Source: Alphaproteobacteria bacterium WMHbin7 (lineage in GTDB: Bacteria > Pseudomonadota > Alphaproteobacteria > Rhodospirillales > WMHbin7). Taken from it: a DNA stretch of 64,000 nt. The stretch spans positions 29,713 through 93,712 of the forward strand of contig PDZW01000012.1 in assembly GCA_002753155.1 (NCBI GenBank), read 5' to 3'. The translations under genes and the position numbers were made by a program. The notes below the pieces were generated by a model. That model saw only the letters and a list, made by a program, of their open reading frames with translations. It was not told where the DNA came from and did no database searches. This document shows, one piece after another, positions 36,388-45,295 of this stretch; position 1 is the stretch's first letter; each line of letters begins with the position of its first letter.

Positions 36388-37155
36388 AGCGCCGACCAGA
36401 TTTTCCAGCACTTCGATCAACGAAGCCGCAGACAAGGCGTCGAAGTTCCGGGGGGTCGCTTCGTCCATATAACAGTCCTGCACAATCTCGATCTGAAGCG
36501 CATGCACCCTTTTCTCAGGTTGGCCGTAATGGCGCGTGATATAGCCGCCTTTGAAACGTCCGTCTTGCACTCGGGTATATCTGGCTTGGCTGTCGAGGGC
36601 GTTCCAGGCGGTCTCGATCAGGCTTCGAGAGGCACTTTTGCCGTCTGCCGTTCCCAGATTGAGGTCGGGCAGGCGCCCTTCGAAGAAGCGCGGAACGCTG
36701 GCCGGAATGGAATGGCAGTCGAGCAGCAGGCACTGGCCGAAGCGCTCCAGGATGTCCTCGATATCCGCCTTCAGCCTGTCGTGGTACGGCCGCCAATAGA
36801 TGTCGATGCGCTGGGCGATTTCCGCCGATTCCGGGGTCTGGCCCGGTTGGTAGATGGGGCCATTGTCAAAGCGCGAAAGTGGCACAAGCTCGGTATTGTC
36901 GATGCCGGGATAAAGCAGGGCGCCAAACGGGTCCCGGTTCAGATCGACCACATAGCGGGAATGGGTGGCGGCCAGCAGACCGGTGCCCAGTTTCTGGGAA
37001 AAAGCCACCAGCTTATCGACATGCCAGTCGGTGTCGGGCAGGGGCTGTGCTTCTGGGGTGAAGCGCTCTAGCAATTCCGGGGGGACATAGGTTCCGGCAT
37101 GCGGAACGTCGATCAGGATGGGGATCTGGGCTTCGCGTCGCTGCCAGAGATCCAT
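36364..37155 (-). CDS. N-formylglutamate amidohydrolase family protein (HutG-like)
   Basis: A 263-aa zinc hydrolase. IPILIDVPHAGTYVPPELLERF, DTDWHVDKLVAF, ATHSRYVVDLNRDP and LLLDCHSIPASVPRF are the metal and substrate motifs of N-formylglutamate deformylase, the last step of one histidine degradation route. No other hut gene is nearby, so the substrate might be another N-formyl amino acid. It lies downstream of argF on the same strand (10-bp gap), suggesting cotranscription. Confidence 0.87.
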   Translation of the reverse strand: MDLWQRREAQIPILIDVPHAGTYVPPELLERFTPEAQPLPDTDWHVDKLVAFSQKLGTGLLAATHSRYVVDLNRDPFGALLYPGIDNTELVPLSRFDNGPIYQPGQTPESAEIAQRIDIYWRPYHDRLKADIEDILERFGQCLLLDCHSIPASVPRFFEGRLPDLNLGTADGKSASRSLIETAWNALDSQARYTRVQDGRFKGGYITRHYGQPEKRVHALQIEIVQDCYMDEATPRNFDALSAASLIEVLENLVGALSKRLHF

Positions 37156-37165
37156 CTTGCTTGTC

Positions 37166-38071
37166 CTAAATGCCTTCCAGGCACCACATCAGAATGCCCT
37201 TCTGGGCATGCAGGCGGTTTTCGGCTTCGTCCCAGACCACAGACCAGGGGCCGTCGATCACCTGATCGGTCACTTCTTCGCCGCGATGAGCGGGCAGGCA
37301 GTGCATGAACAGGGCATCCGGCTTGGCGCAGGCCATCAAGGCCTCGTTGACGGCGTAAGGAACCAGGTGATCCTGCCGGTTCTCGGATTCAAAACCCATC
37401 GAGACCCAGGCGTCGGTGATAACGAGATCCGCACCTTGAACCGCCTGTCTGGGATTCTCGGTCAGCAGGATGTTTGCCCCTTTCGAGCGGGCCCAGGCGA
37501 CCACGCCCGCATCGGGCGGCAGGTTGGCCGGGCAGGCCAGACGCATGTCGAAACCGAACAAGGCGGCTGCCTGAATCCAGGTATTGGCGACATTGTTGCC
37601 ATCACCGCTCCAGGCCACCACTTTTCCCCGGATCGGGCCGCGATGTTCTTCGAAGGTCATGATGTCGGCCATGATCTGGCAGGGATGCGTGGTGTCGGTC
37701 AGGCCGTTGATCACCGGCACCGAGGCATAGGCGGCCAGTTCGTCCAGCTTGGCGGGATCATTGGTGCGGATCATGATCGCATCGACATAGCGCGACAGGA
37801 CGCGGGCCGTATCGGCCACCGTCTCGCCGCGTCCCAACTGGGTATCATTCTGGCCCAGCACCACCACATCGCCGCCCAACTGTTTCATGCCGACCTCGAA
37901 CGAGACGCGGGTGCGGGTCGAAGGCTTCTCGAAAATCATGGCCAGGATGCGGCCCTGCAATGGCTGGGGGTTGGCGGTCTTCTTCTGCTTGAAAGCCAGA
38001 CCCAGCTTCAACATATGGCGCAACTGGATCTCGTCGAAACGGTCCAGGTTGAGAAAATGACGCAAACTCAT
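37166..38071 (-). CDS. argF: Ornithine carbamoyltransferase
   Basis: A 301-aa cytosolic enzyme of arginine biosynthesis, joining carbamoyl phosphate and ornithine to citrulline. [16 protein letters not shown] binds carbamoyl phosphate, [15 protein letters not shown] and [13 protein letters not shown] are the ornithine-side motifs. The start overlaps argD by four bases, so the two are translated together. Its typical order argD-argF is conserved in alphaproteobacteria. Confidence 0.97.
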   Translation of the reverse strand: MSLRHFLNLDRFDEIQLRHMLKLGLAFKQKKTANPQPLQGRILAMIFEKPSTRTRVSFEVGMKQLGGDVVVLGQNDTQLGRGETVADTARVLSRYVDAIMIRTNDPAKLDELAAYASVPVINGLTDTTHPCQIMADIMTFEEHRGPIRGKVVAWSGDGNNVANTWIQAAALFGFDMRLACPANLPPDAGVVAWARSKGANILLTENPRQAVQGADLVITDAWVSMGFESENRQDHLVPYAVNEALMACAKPDALFMHCLPAHRGEEVTDQVIDGPWSVVWDEAENRLHAQKGILMWCLEGI

Positions 38072-39249
38072 AAGCCCCGCTCCTCCAGGGACGAGAGGGC
38101 GGCGTCCAGTCTGGCGCAGCCTTCCTTGATTTCCGATTCCGTGACGATCAAGGGCGGCAGGACGCGCACGACATTGTCGCCCGCCATCACGGTCAGCAGC
38201 CCCTGCTGATAGCAGGCCTCCACCACTTCGGAATTGGGACGGATGCAGACCAGGCCCTGCAGAAGGCCGCGCCCGCGCACCGAAGCCAGTGAAGTCGGAT
38301 GTTTTTTGACCAGCGCGAACAGCCCGGCAGCAAGCAGCTCGCCCATTTTCACCACGCCAGCCAGGAATCCCGGTTCCAGCATGACGTCCAGCACCGTCTC
38401 GGCCACCGCCATGGCCAGGGGGTTGCCGCCAAAGGTGCTGCCATGCGTGCCCGCCGTCATGCCCTGGGCCGCCTTCTCCGTAGCCAGGCAGGCCCCGATG
38501 GGAAAGCCGCCGCCCAGGCCCTTGGCCAGGGCCATGATATCGGGGGTAACGCCCGCCTGTTCATAGGCGAACAGGCTGCCGGTGCGTCCCATGCCAGTTT
38601 GCACCTCGTCGAACACCAGCAGCAGGCCGAACTCATCGGCGGCCAGGCGCAGCTTCTTCAAATAGTCAGCTTCGGCGGGACGCACACCGCCCTCGCCTTG
38701 AACCGGCTCGACCACAATGGCCGCCGTTTGGGGGCCGATGGCATTGCGCAGCGCATTCATGTTGCCAAAGGGGACATGGTCGAAGCCGTCGACCACGGGA
38801 TCGAAGCCCTTCAGATGCTTTTCCTGGCCGCCAGCGGCGATGGTGGCCAGGGTTCTGCCGTGGAATGCCCCCTCGGCGACGATGCAGCGATAGCGTTCGG
38901 GCGTTCCGATGGTGTCATGATATTTGCGCACCATCTTAAGCGCGCATTCCATCGCCTCGGCCCCGGAATTACAAAAGAAGGCCGTATCGGCAAAGCTGTT
39001 GGCGATCAGCCTGTCGGCGACGCGCTCCTGGCCCGGCACACGGTAGAGATTCGAGCAATGCCACAGTTTACCAGCCTGCGCGGTCAGGGCGGCGATCAGG
39101 CGGGGATGGGCATGTCCCAGCGCGGTGACGGCAACACCCGATCCGAAATCGAGAAAGTGCTTGCCGTCGCTTGCCTCCAGCCAACAGCCATCGCCCCGCT
39201 CGAAGGCGAGGTCGGCCCGGGCATAGGTGGGCATGACGGCAGAAACCAT
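38068..39249 (-). CDS. argD: Acetylornithine aminotransferase
   Basis: A 393-aa PLP enzyme that transfers an amino group from glutamate to N-acetylglutamate semialdehyde. [52 protein letters not shown] and [17 protein letters not shown] (PLP lysine) are diagnostic. The ATG follows AAAGGAGAGCC. It is divergent from gcrA. Confidence 0.95.
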   Translation of the reverse strand: MVSAVMPTYARADLAFERGDGCWLEASDGKHFLDFGSGVAVTALGHAHPRLIAALTAQAGKLWHCSNLYRVPGQERVADRLIANSFADTAFFCNSGAEAMECALKMVRKYHDTIGTPERYRCIVAEGAFHGRTLATIAAGGQEKHLKGFDPVVDGFDHVPFGNMNALRNAIGPQTAAIVVEPVQGEGGVRPAEADYLKKLRLAADEFGLLLVFDEVQTGMGRTGSLFAYEQAGVTPDIMALAKGLGGGFPIGACLATEKAAQGMTAGTHGSTFGGNPLAMAVAETVLDVMLEPGFLAGVVKMGELLAAGLFALVKKHPTSLASVRGRGLLQGLVCIRPNSEVVEACYQQGLLTVMAGDNVVRVLPPLIVTESEIKEGCARLDAALSSLEERGL

Positions 39250-39365
39250 GGCTCTCCTTTAGGCGAACCCAATAGGGCGCGGAGGAAAGCGGCAGACTAT
39301 GTTCTTTCCAGAGAATCCTGTCAACGAGGCCGAAACGAGAGCTTGGGCTTGTGGAAAACTCTTGT

Positions 39366-39395
39366 TTGACTCGGCCCGGCTTACCCCACTATCTT
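39366..39395 (+). promoter_or_regulatory. Predicted gcrA promoter with a GANTC site
   Basis: TTGACT, 18-bp spacer, TATCTT in front of gcrA. The -35 element runs into GACTC (39368-39372), a GANTC CcrM methylation site; a second one, GAATC, lies at 39313-39317. In Caulobacter the gcrA promoter is methylation-sensitive. Confidence 0.5.
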
Positions 39396-39444
39396 GTGGT
39401 CCAACAGAGGGACAAACCACTAGATACAGGGGCAAGGAGGGGTT

Positions 39445-39810
39445 ATGGCCTGGACCGATGAAATCATCAATGAACTGACGCGTCTTTGGGCGCAGGGGCT
39501 TTCGACCAGCGAAATCGGCCGACGCATCGGCATGTCGAAGAACGCTGTCGTCGGCAAGGCGCACCGCCTGGGGCTGATCGGGCGTCCGTCGCCTATCAAG
39601 CGCGCCGCTCCGGTGCAGCCTCAGCCGCCCAAGGTGGTGCCCTTCGGCGGCGCTCGCGGCGGCTGTTCCTGGCCGATCGGCGATCCCAGGAAAGAGGATT
39701 TCCATTTCTGCAGCGAGTCAGCCGTTCCCGGAAAGCCCTATTGTCTTCAACATGCGCAGATTGCCTATATCGCCCCCAAGAGCCATAACAAGTCGGAAGA
39801 CGCAGCATAG
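39445..39810 (+). CDS. gcrA: GcrA-family cell cycle regulator
   Basis: A 121-aa DNA-binding sigma-70 cofactor. The N-terminal helix-turn-helix MAWTDEIINELTRLWAQGLSTSEIGRRIGMSKNAVVGKAHRLGL is the hallmark of GcrA, and GGCSWPIGDPRKEDFHFC ... GKPYCLQHAQIAY is the C-terminal RNA polymerase sigma-binding region. The protein is shorter than Caulobacter GcrA (about 170 aa) because the linker is short. In Caulobacter it activates promoters methylated at GANTC. AAGGAGGGGTT precedes the ATG. Confidence 0.93.
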   Translation: MAWTDEIINELTRLWAQGLSTSEIGRRIGMSKNAVVGKAHRLGLIGRPSPIKRAAPVQPQPPKVVPFGGARGGCSWPIGDPRKEDFHFCSESAVPGKPYCLQHAQIAYIAPKSHNKSEDAA

Positions 39811-39834
39811 GTTTGTTGCAGCTTGAGTCACATG

Positions 39835-39865
39835 AAAACGCCGGGGATTTCCCCGGCGTTTTTTT
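39835..39865. terminator. Bidirectional intrinsic terminator
   Basis: AAAACGCCGGGG-ATTT-CCCCGGCGTTTT (12-bp stem) plus extra U, between the convergent ends of gcrA and the epimerase gene. Confidence 0.9.
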
Positions 39866-39899
39866 GCCCGTGGGCGGGTGCACGGCGCTTGAGTGCCGA

Positions 39900-40907
39900 C
39901 TAAATATGATGCGCGCTGCGGCGTGCCCCCGGCTGATGGCGCGACAGATAGCCGGGCACGATGGCCTCGGGCGCCGTCGGCTTGATGTCGAGGTCGGCCA
40001 GGCCCGGAAGCTTGCCCGAGGGCAGATTGTCCTTGGCCAGAAGCTTCATCTGATCAGGTGTCAGGGGCGGCTTGGGCAGGAATTGCAGGAAGAAGGCCTG
40101 AATTTTGCCGACAAAGGGGGGCAGGGGCAGAATCAGGGGGCGGCGCTTGATGGCGCTTGAGACCATTTCCATGATTTCCTTGAGATGCATCGGGCGCGGC
40201 CCGGCGATCTCGAAGGTGCGCCCCTGGGCCGAAGGCTTGTCCAGCACGGCCAGGATGGCGTCGGCCAGATCGCCGACATAGACCGGCTGAAAGGCCGCTC
40301 CGCCCGAACCGAAGAGGTCAAAGTCGAATTTCAGGTCTTTTAGCGACAGTTTTGGCTTGAAACCATCGGTCACGAAGACCGGCAGCAGGCCGGTCAGACG
40401 GGCCAGCACAGCAAAGCGGTTGAAAAAGTCATCGTCTGGTCCGAACACCACGCTGGGGCGGATGATCACCGCCTGGGGGAAGGCGGCTAGGACGGCGGCT
40501 TCTCCCTTGGCTTTGCTGCGGGCATAGGCCGAAGGCGAATCGGCATCGGCGCCCAGAGCGGAAACATGGACCAGGCTTTTGGCGCCGCCTGCCTTGGCGG
40601 CCTCGGCAACCCGTTTGGCCCCCTCGACATGGATGGCCTCGAATTTGGAAGCGCCCCGCTCGAACAGGATGCCGACCAGATTGATCACGGCGTCAGCGCC
40701 CTGGCAGGCCCGCTGGACCGAGGCCTTGTCTTGCAGGCTGGCCTTGATCGGCACCACCTGTCCCACCTCGCCCATGGGTTTCAGGAATGCCGCCCCGATA
40801 GGGTCGCGGACGGCGGCGCGAACGACATGCCCCGCCTTGGCCAGTCTTTGCACCACCTGGCGCCCGATGAACCCCGAAGCCCCGAAAACCGTGACGACAC
40901 GCGCCAT
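39900..40907 (-). CDS. NAD(P)-binding epimerase, complex I NDUFA9-like
   Basis: A 335-aa atypical short-chain dehydrogenase. VVTVFGASGFIGRQVVQRLAKAG is the dinucleotide fold and ADAVINLVGILFERG resembles the NDUFA9/Arabidopsis complex I accessory group; a YxxxK-like segment (AYARSKAKGE) is present. Alphaproteobacterial members are often called 'complex I NDUFA9 subunit family protein'; the role is not proven. The ATG at 40907 follows GGGGGAG; the track start at 40979 is less likely. Confidence 0.87.
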   Translation of the reverse strand: MARVVTVFGASGFIGRQVVQRLAKAGHVVRAAVRDPIGAAFLKPMGEVGQVVPIKASLQDKASVQRACQGADAVINLVGILFERGASKFEAIHVEGAKRVAEAAKAGGAKSLVHVSALGADADSPSAYARSKAKGEAAVLAAFPQAVIIRPSVVFGPDDDFFNRFAVLARLTGLLPVFVTDGFKPKLSLKDLKFDFDLFGSGGAAFQPVYVGDLADAILAVLDKPSAQGRTFEIAGPRPMHLKEIMEMVSSAIKRRPLILPLPPFVGKIQAFFLQFLPKPPLTPDQMKLLAKDNLPSGKLPGLADLDIKPTAPEAIVPGYLSRHQPGARRSAHHI

Positions 40908-41039
40908 TTTGACCATCTCCCCCTGAAAACCGCGGCAATTCTTTCGAAAGGTTACACGAGACGCAGACAGTTCGTCCATCCTGCCCTTGACAGAAAGGGT
41001 TCGGCTGGGGTATCGCTCGCCCTCCCGAGACGGTCCCCT

Positions 41040-41126
41040 GCCCAGGTGGCGGAATTGGTAGACGCGCTAGATTCAGGTTCTAGTGGCTGAAAGGTCGTGG
41101 AAGTTCGAGTCTTCTCCTGGGCACCA
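41040..41126 (+). tRNA. tRNA-Leu (CAG)
   Basis: A complete class II tRNA. The acceptor GCCCAGG pairs with CCTGGGC, discriminator A, encoded CCA. The anticodon arm CTAGA-TTCAGGT-TCTAG gives anticodon CAG. The D-loop GGTAGACGC and the T-arm AAGTTCGAGTCTTC-type sequences fit leucine tRNAs. Confidence 0.96.
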
Positions 41127-41217
41127 CCTCTCGGCCGGACTCTCCCTAGAATGGGGAGTTCGGCGGCTCCGGGGGGGCGCCGGAACTGTCGGGGGTCGCG
41201 TTCAGGGAGAAGCGCAC

Positions 41218-41826
41218 ATGGCCAATTATCTCCACCATGGCGACCTGCCCGAAGGGCTCGACCTGGGTTCGGTCATCGCCATCGACACCGAGACGATGGG
41301 CCTCAATCCCATGCGTGATCGGCTGTGCGTGGTGCAATTATCGTCGGGAAACGGCGATGCACATCTCGTCCATTTCCAGGGTCGCTATGAGGCTCCACGC
41401 CTCAAGGCGTTGCTGGCTGATCCCAAGCGGCTGAAATTGTTCCATTATGCTCGCTTCGACATTGCCATGCTGGCCCGCTGGCTGGGGGTGACTTGCGCCC
41501 CCGTTTATTGCACCAAGATCGCCTCGCGCCTCACGCGCACCAATACCGACAAGCATGGGCTTAAGGATTTGTGCCGCGATCTCTTGGGCGTCGATTTATC
41601 CAAGCAGCAGCAGACCAGCGACTGGGGCTCGGCCGATCTGACGGCGGAGCAGCAGGCCTATGCCGCTTCCGATGTGTTGCACCTTCACGCCCTGAAGGCC
41701 AGGCTGGACGGGTTTTTAAAGCGCGAGGGGCGGGCGGCCCTGGCCGAGTCCTGCTTCGCTTTCCTGCCCACCAGGGCGGCTCTCGATCTTCTGGGTTGGG
41801 ACGAGGAAGATATTTTTGCCCACTGA
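41218..41826 (+). CDS. nrnC: NanoRNase C (RNase D-like DEDDy exoribonuclease)
   Basis: A 202-aa DEDDy exonuclease without an HRDC domain. VIAIDTETMGLNPMRDRLCVVQLSS is Exo I (DTE), FHYARFDIAML Exo II and YAASDVLHLHAL Exo III (YxxxD). Length and the segments CTKIASRLTRTNTDKHGLK and LPTRAALDLLGWDEEDIFAH match Bartonella NrnC, which replaces Orn in alphaproteobacteria and degrades dinucleotides such as pGpG. That would complete c-di-GMP turnover begun by the EAL proteins in this window. The ATG at 41218 follows CAGGGAGAAGC. Confidence 0.92.
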   Translation: MANYLHHGDLPEGLDLGSVIAIDTETMGLNPMRDRLCVVQLSSGNGDAHLVHFQGRYEAPRLKALLADPKRLKLFHYARFDIAMLARWLGVTCAPVYCTKIASRLTRTNTDKHGLKDLCRDLLGVDLSKQQQTSDWGSADLTAEQQAYAASDVLHLHALKARLDGFLKREGRAALAESCFAFLPTRAALDLLGWDEEDIFAH

Positions 41827-41862
41827 TTCAGAGCCTGACCGGTCGGTTGGGCGTCTCTTGCC

Positions 41863-42567
41863 ATGAGCGGGCCCGCCCGTACCTATCTGCTCGATCTTTC
41901 CCGCGAAAATCTGCTCGATTGGCTCGACAAGGATCGAACGTTTGTTGAAATCGGCGTGGCCGAAGGGGCTTTCTCGCAAGAAATCCTGAAGCGCTGCCGC
42001 CCTTCTTGCCTGACCCTGATCGATCTGTGGGCGCATCAGGAAGACCCATCCTATGTGCCAGATGTGAACAATGTTCCAAGCCAGGAGCAAGATGCCCGCT
42101 ATCAGGCGGTGAAGGACCGGTTTTCCGGGCCGAATGTCAGCATCCTCAGGCAGGATTCACTCTCGGCGGCCCGTTGTTTTGCCGATGGCAGCCTTGATTA
42201 CATTTATATCGACGCCATGCATACGTTTGAGGCGGTAACCGCCGATCTAGAAGCCTGGTGGCCCAAATTGGCGGATGGCGGCCTTTTGATGGGACATGAC
42301 TACGCCAATCACATCGTGGCCCTGAAATCCGGCTTCGGTGTGGTCGAGGCAGTCAACAAATTCGTCGAGCGCACCGGCTGCGCCTTCGTCGGCATCACCC
42401 GTGAGAACTACCCCTATCCCAGCTATATCCTGGCCCGTTCCTGGCATCAAAAGGCCCTAGAAATCCATGACCGGGCCGATATCCTGGGATCGTTCGAGAC
42501 GGGCCGCATGAGCTGGGAGTTGATGCCGCTGCCCGACGGATCAATCAAAATTTTCCCCAAATTCTAG
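41863..42567 (+). CDS. Class I SAM-dependent methyltransferase
   Basis: A 234-aa protein of the Methyltransf_24 type. RTFVEIGVAEGAFSQEILKR is the SAM-binding motif, LIDLW motif II and LDYIYIDAMHTFEAVTADLEAWWPKLADGGLLMGHDY the later motifs. Such enzymes are frequent in polysaccharide or LPS loci; the substrate is unknown. It lies between nrnC and kdsD on the same strand, so it may be part of the LPS gene cluster. Confidence 0.82.
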   Translation: MSGPARTYLLDLSRENLLDWLDKDRTFVEIGVAEGAFSQEILKRCRPSCLTLIDLWAHQEDPSYVPDVNNVPSQEQDARYQAVKDRFSGPNVSILRQDSLSAARCFADGSLDYIYIDAMHTFEAVTADLEAWWPKLADGGLLMGHDYANHIVALKSGFGVVEAVNKFVERTGCAFVGITRENYPYPSYILARSWHQKALEIHDRADILGSFETGRMSWELMPLPDGSIKIFPKF

Positions 42568-42777
42568 CCAGCCCTGCCTAGGACGAGGTAGCGCGGCGCT
42601 TTTCACACGAATTAGGCGTGGCAGGGGCCTTGGCGGCGCTTCGGGTGGGGCCGCCATTCATTGACCCGGACGGCCAATCCATGCAAGTATGGCGCCAAGT
42701 GAAGGGGCTGTTGTTCGCCGCCTTCTTTCGGCCATTTTGACCCGTGATATTGGCTTTCGAGAATCGAACCATCCTGA
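42568..42777. other. Intergenic before kdsD
   Basis: 210 bp with no gene or clear terminator; probably includes the promoter of the kdsD-lptCAB-rpoN operon. Confidence 0.35.
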
Positions 42778-43764
42778 ATGACCCGCATGACGCAAACCCG
42801 ACCATCCACCGAAGCGGCCGATCTGGAATCGGCCAGGCGCGTTTTGGCCCTTGAGGCCGAGGCGCTGCAATCCCTGGCGCTGGGGTTGGATCAGGCCTTC
42901 GTGCGCGCACTTGATATTTTAAGCGCCGTTGAAGGTCGCGTGGTGGTCAGCGGCATGGGCAAAAGCGGCCATGTCGGCCACAAGATCGCCGCCACCCTGG
43001 CCTCGACCGGAACGCCTGCGGTTTTTGTGCATCCCGCCGAGGCCAGCCATGGCGATCTGGGCATGATCACGGCCAAGGACGCGGTTCTGGCCCTGTCCAA
43101 TTCCGGCGAAACGGCAGAGCTTTCCGATCTGATCGCCTATACGCGCCGCTTTGCCATTCCGCTGGTCGGTATCACCAGCCGCGGGGGCAGCACACTGTCC
43201 GAGGCCGCCGACGTCGCCCTGGTTCTGCCCTTGAAAACCGAGGCCTGCCCGATGGGCTTGGCTCCCACCACCTCGACCACCATGATGCTGGCCCTGGGCG
43301 ACGCCTTATCGGTGGCGCTTCTCGAACGCAAGGGCTTTACAGCGGCAGATTTCCAGATGCTGCATCCGGGCGGGTCCTTGGGGCGGCGCTTGTTGAAAGT
43401 CTCTGATCTCATGCATGATGGGGATGAGGTGCCTTTGGTGGCGCCCGCCCAGCCGATGGCAGAAACCCTGTTGGTCATGACCAACAAGCGTTTTGGCTGC
43501 GCTGGCGTCGTGGGGCCGGATGGACGGCTTATGGGCATCGTGACGGATGGCGATTTGCGCCGCCACATGGCCGGCAGCATGCTGGAGCGCACGGCCAAGG
43601 AAGTGATGACGCCAAGCCCCAAGACCGTGCGCCCGCAAATGCTTGCCGCCGAGGCGCTGCGCATCATGAACACCAGCGCCATCACCACGTTGTTCGTGGT
43701 CGATGACGAGAAGCCCGTCGGCATCTTGCACATTCACGACTGCCTCCGGGCAGGCGTGGCCTAG
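42778..43764 (+). CDS. kdsD: Arabinose-5-phosphate isomerase (KpsF/GutQ family)
   Basis: A 328-aa enzyme that converts ribulose-5-phosphate to arabinose-5-phosphate, the first step to Kdo of LPS. The SIS domain (about 30-185) has VVVSGMGKSGHVGHKIAATLASTGTPA and LSNSGETAELSDLI; two CBS domains follow (about 205-325; GCAGVVGPDGRLMGIVTDGDLRRH). It starts the LPS transport cluster. The first ATG (42778) lies in MTRMTQ; the second ATG nine bases later is possible. Confidence 0.93.
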   Translation: MTRMTQTRPSTEAADLESARRVLALEAEALQSLALGLDQAFVRALDILSAVEGRVVVSGMGKSGHVGHKIAATLASTGTPAVFVHPAEASHGDLGMITAKDAVLALSNSGETAELSDLIAYTRRFAIPLVGITSRGGSTLSEAADVALVLPLKTEACPMGLAPTTSTTMMLALGDALSVALLERKGFTAADFQMLHPGGSLGRRLLKVSDLMHDGDEVPLVAPAQPMAETLLVMTNKRFGCAGVVGPDGRLMGIVTDGDLRRHMAGSMLERTAKEVMTPSPKTVRPQMLAAEALRIMNTSAITTLFVVDDEKPVGILHIHDCLRAGVA

Positions 43765-43781
43765 GGAGAGGAGGCGAAGCG

Positions 43782-44465
43782 ATGGTTCACGTCGATAGCC
43801 GCATGGCCCTGAAAACGGTGCATCGCTCGCGCGACCTTCTGGCCGCTGGCGACATCAAGGAGCGCGATCCCAGATATACCCGCTTTGTCGGCATGATGAA
43901 GGTGCTGCTGCCCGCCGTGGCGGCGCTGGTGCTGGGTCTGGTTCTGGTCTGGCCGCAGATCGTGGGCCGGGACGAGCGCTTCCGGGTCAGCTTTTCCAAT
44001 ATCAACGCCAAGGATGTCGATACGCTGTCCATGGTCAATGCGCGCTATTTCGGCACCGACACCAACAACCAGCCCTTCAGCGTGACCGCCGACATGGCCA
44101 ACGAAGCCTCCAGGGGCGCCAAGGCAGTTGAACTGGAATCGCCCAAGGCCGACATCATGACCCATGACGGCCAGTGGCTGGCCCTGTCCGCCGACAACGG
44201 GCTTTACAGCCAGCCTTCCAGCACGCTGGACCTTCTGGGCAACGTCAATCTGTTCCATGACAAGGGCTACGAGATTCACACAACCAGCGCTCAGGCCGAT
44301 TTGAAAATGGGCTCGGCTTCGGGCGACGATCCGGTGCGCGGACAAGGCCCCTTCGGCGCGCTGACCGCCGAGGGCTTTCGTTTGTACGACAAGGGCTCGC
44401 GCATCGTCTTTACGGGCAAGTCGCATCTGGTCCTCGACCCCAAAGCAGGCATGCCAAAGCGATGA
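43782..44465 (+). CDS. lptC: LPS export protein LptC
   Basis: A 227-aa bitopic inner-membrane protein. One transmembrane helix (LLPAVAALVLGLVLVWPQIV) is followed by a periplasmic beta-jellyroll (INAKDVDTLSMVNARYFGTD; AKAVELESPKADIM). It links the LptB2FG extractor to the LptA bridge. The ATG follows GGAGAGGAGG. It overlaps lptA by four bases. Confidence 0.9.
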   Translation: MVHVDSRMALKTVHRSRDLLAAGDIKERDPRYTRFVGMMKVLLPAVAALVLGLVLVWPQIVGRDERFRVSFSNINAKDVDTLSMVNARYFGTDTNNQPFSVTADMANEASRGAKAVELESPKADIMTHDGQWLALSADNGLYSQPSSTLDLLGNVNLFHDKGYEIHTTSAQADLKMGSASGDDPVRGQGPFGALTAEGFRLYDKGSRIVFTGKSHLVLDPKAGMPKR

Positions 44466-45295
44466 GTCTGGCGGTGCGTGGTCTTTTGTTGCTTGTCCTT
44501 CTGGCGCTGCCCATCGGCAAGGCGCTGTTTGCTGCCGGTCTCGATTTCGCCAGCAACAGCGCCGAGGGCTCGATCGACATCACCTCGGACAACGGCATCG
44601 AATGGATGCAGCGCGAGCAGCGTTTCATCGCCAGAGGCAATGCCAAGGCCATTCGCAACAATGTGACGGTGCTGGCCGACGAACTGGTCGCGCATTATCG
44701 GGACCGCAAGGAAGGCGGGGGCACGGAAATCTGGAAGCTGGAAGCGCTGGGGCATGTGCGCATCCATTCCGCCGATACGAAGGTCTTTGGCGACTCGGCC
44801 GTCTATGACATTGACAACGTCGTCTTGGTGGTGCGCGGCAAGCCGATGGCCAAGCTGGTCACGCTCACCGATACGGTGACCGCCACCGACAGCCTGGAAT
44901 ATTGGGAAGCCAAGCGCGTGGCCGTCGCCAGGGGCGATGCCTTCATTCAGCACGAGGACAAGCGCCTTAAGGCCGATACGATTACCGCCGACCTCAAGGA
45001 AGACAAGAACGGCAAGCTGGAAATCAAGCGGGCCGACGCCTTCGGCAATGTGTTGGTCAGAACGCCCACCGACATCGCCACCGGCGATAAGGGCGTCTAT
45101 TTCACCGACACGCAGCTGGCGACGCTGACCGGCAACGTCAAGATCACAAGGGACAAGAACCAGTTGAATGGCGGCTATGCCGAGGTCAATCTGGCCACCG
45201 GAATCAGCCGCCTGTTCCCGGCACCCCCGGGCAATGCGCAAGGGACTCGCGTTCAAGGCATTCTGATGCCGGATGGCGGGCGCAAGAAAAAGTGA
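44462..45295 (+). CDS. lptA: LPS transport periplasmic protein LptA
   Basis: A 277-aa exported protein with a signal peptide (LLLLVLLALPIGKALFAAG) and the OstA/LptA jellyroll fold (ITSDNGIEWMQREQRFIARGNAKAIRNNVTVLADEL; QLATLTGNVKITRDKNQLNGGYAEVNLATG). It forms the periplasmic bridge for LPS. It is longer than E. coli LptA (185 aa), as usual in alphaproteobacteria. It overlaps lptC and lptB by four bases each. Confidence 0.92.
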   Translation: MSLAVRGLLLLVLLALPIGKALFAAGLDFASNSAEGSIDITSDNGIEWMQREQRFIARGNAKAIRNNVTVLADELVAHYRDRKEGGGTEIWKLEALGHVRIHSADTKVFGDSAVYDIDNVVLVVRGKPMAKLVTLTDTVTATDSLEYWEAKRVAVARGDAFIQHEDKRLKADTITADLKEDKNGKLEIKRADAFGNVLVRTPTDIATGDKGVYFTDTQLATLTGNVKITRDKNQLNGGYAEVNLATGISRLFPAPPGNAQGTRVQGILMPDGGRKKK

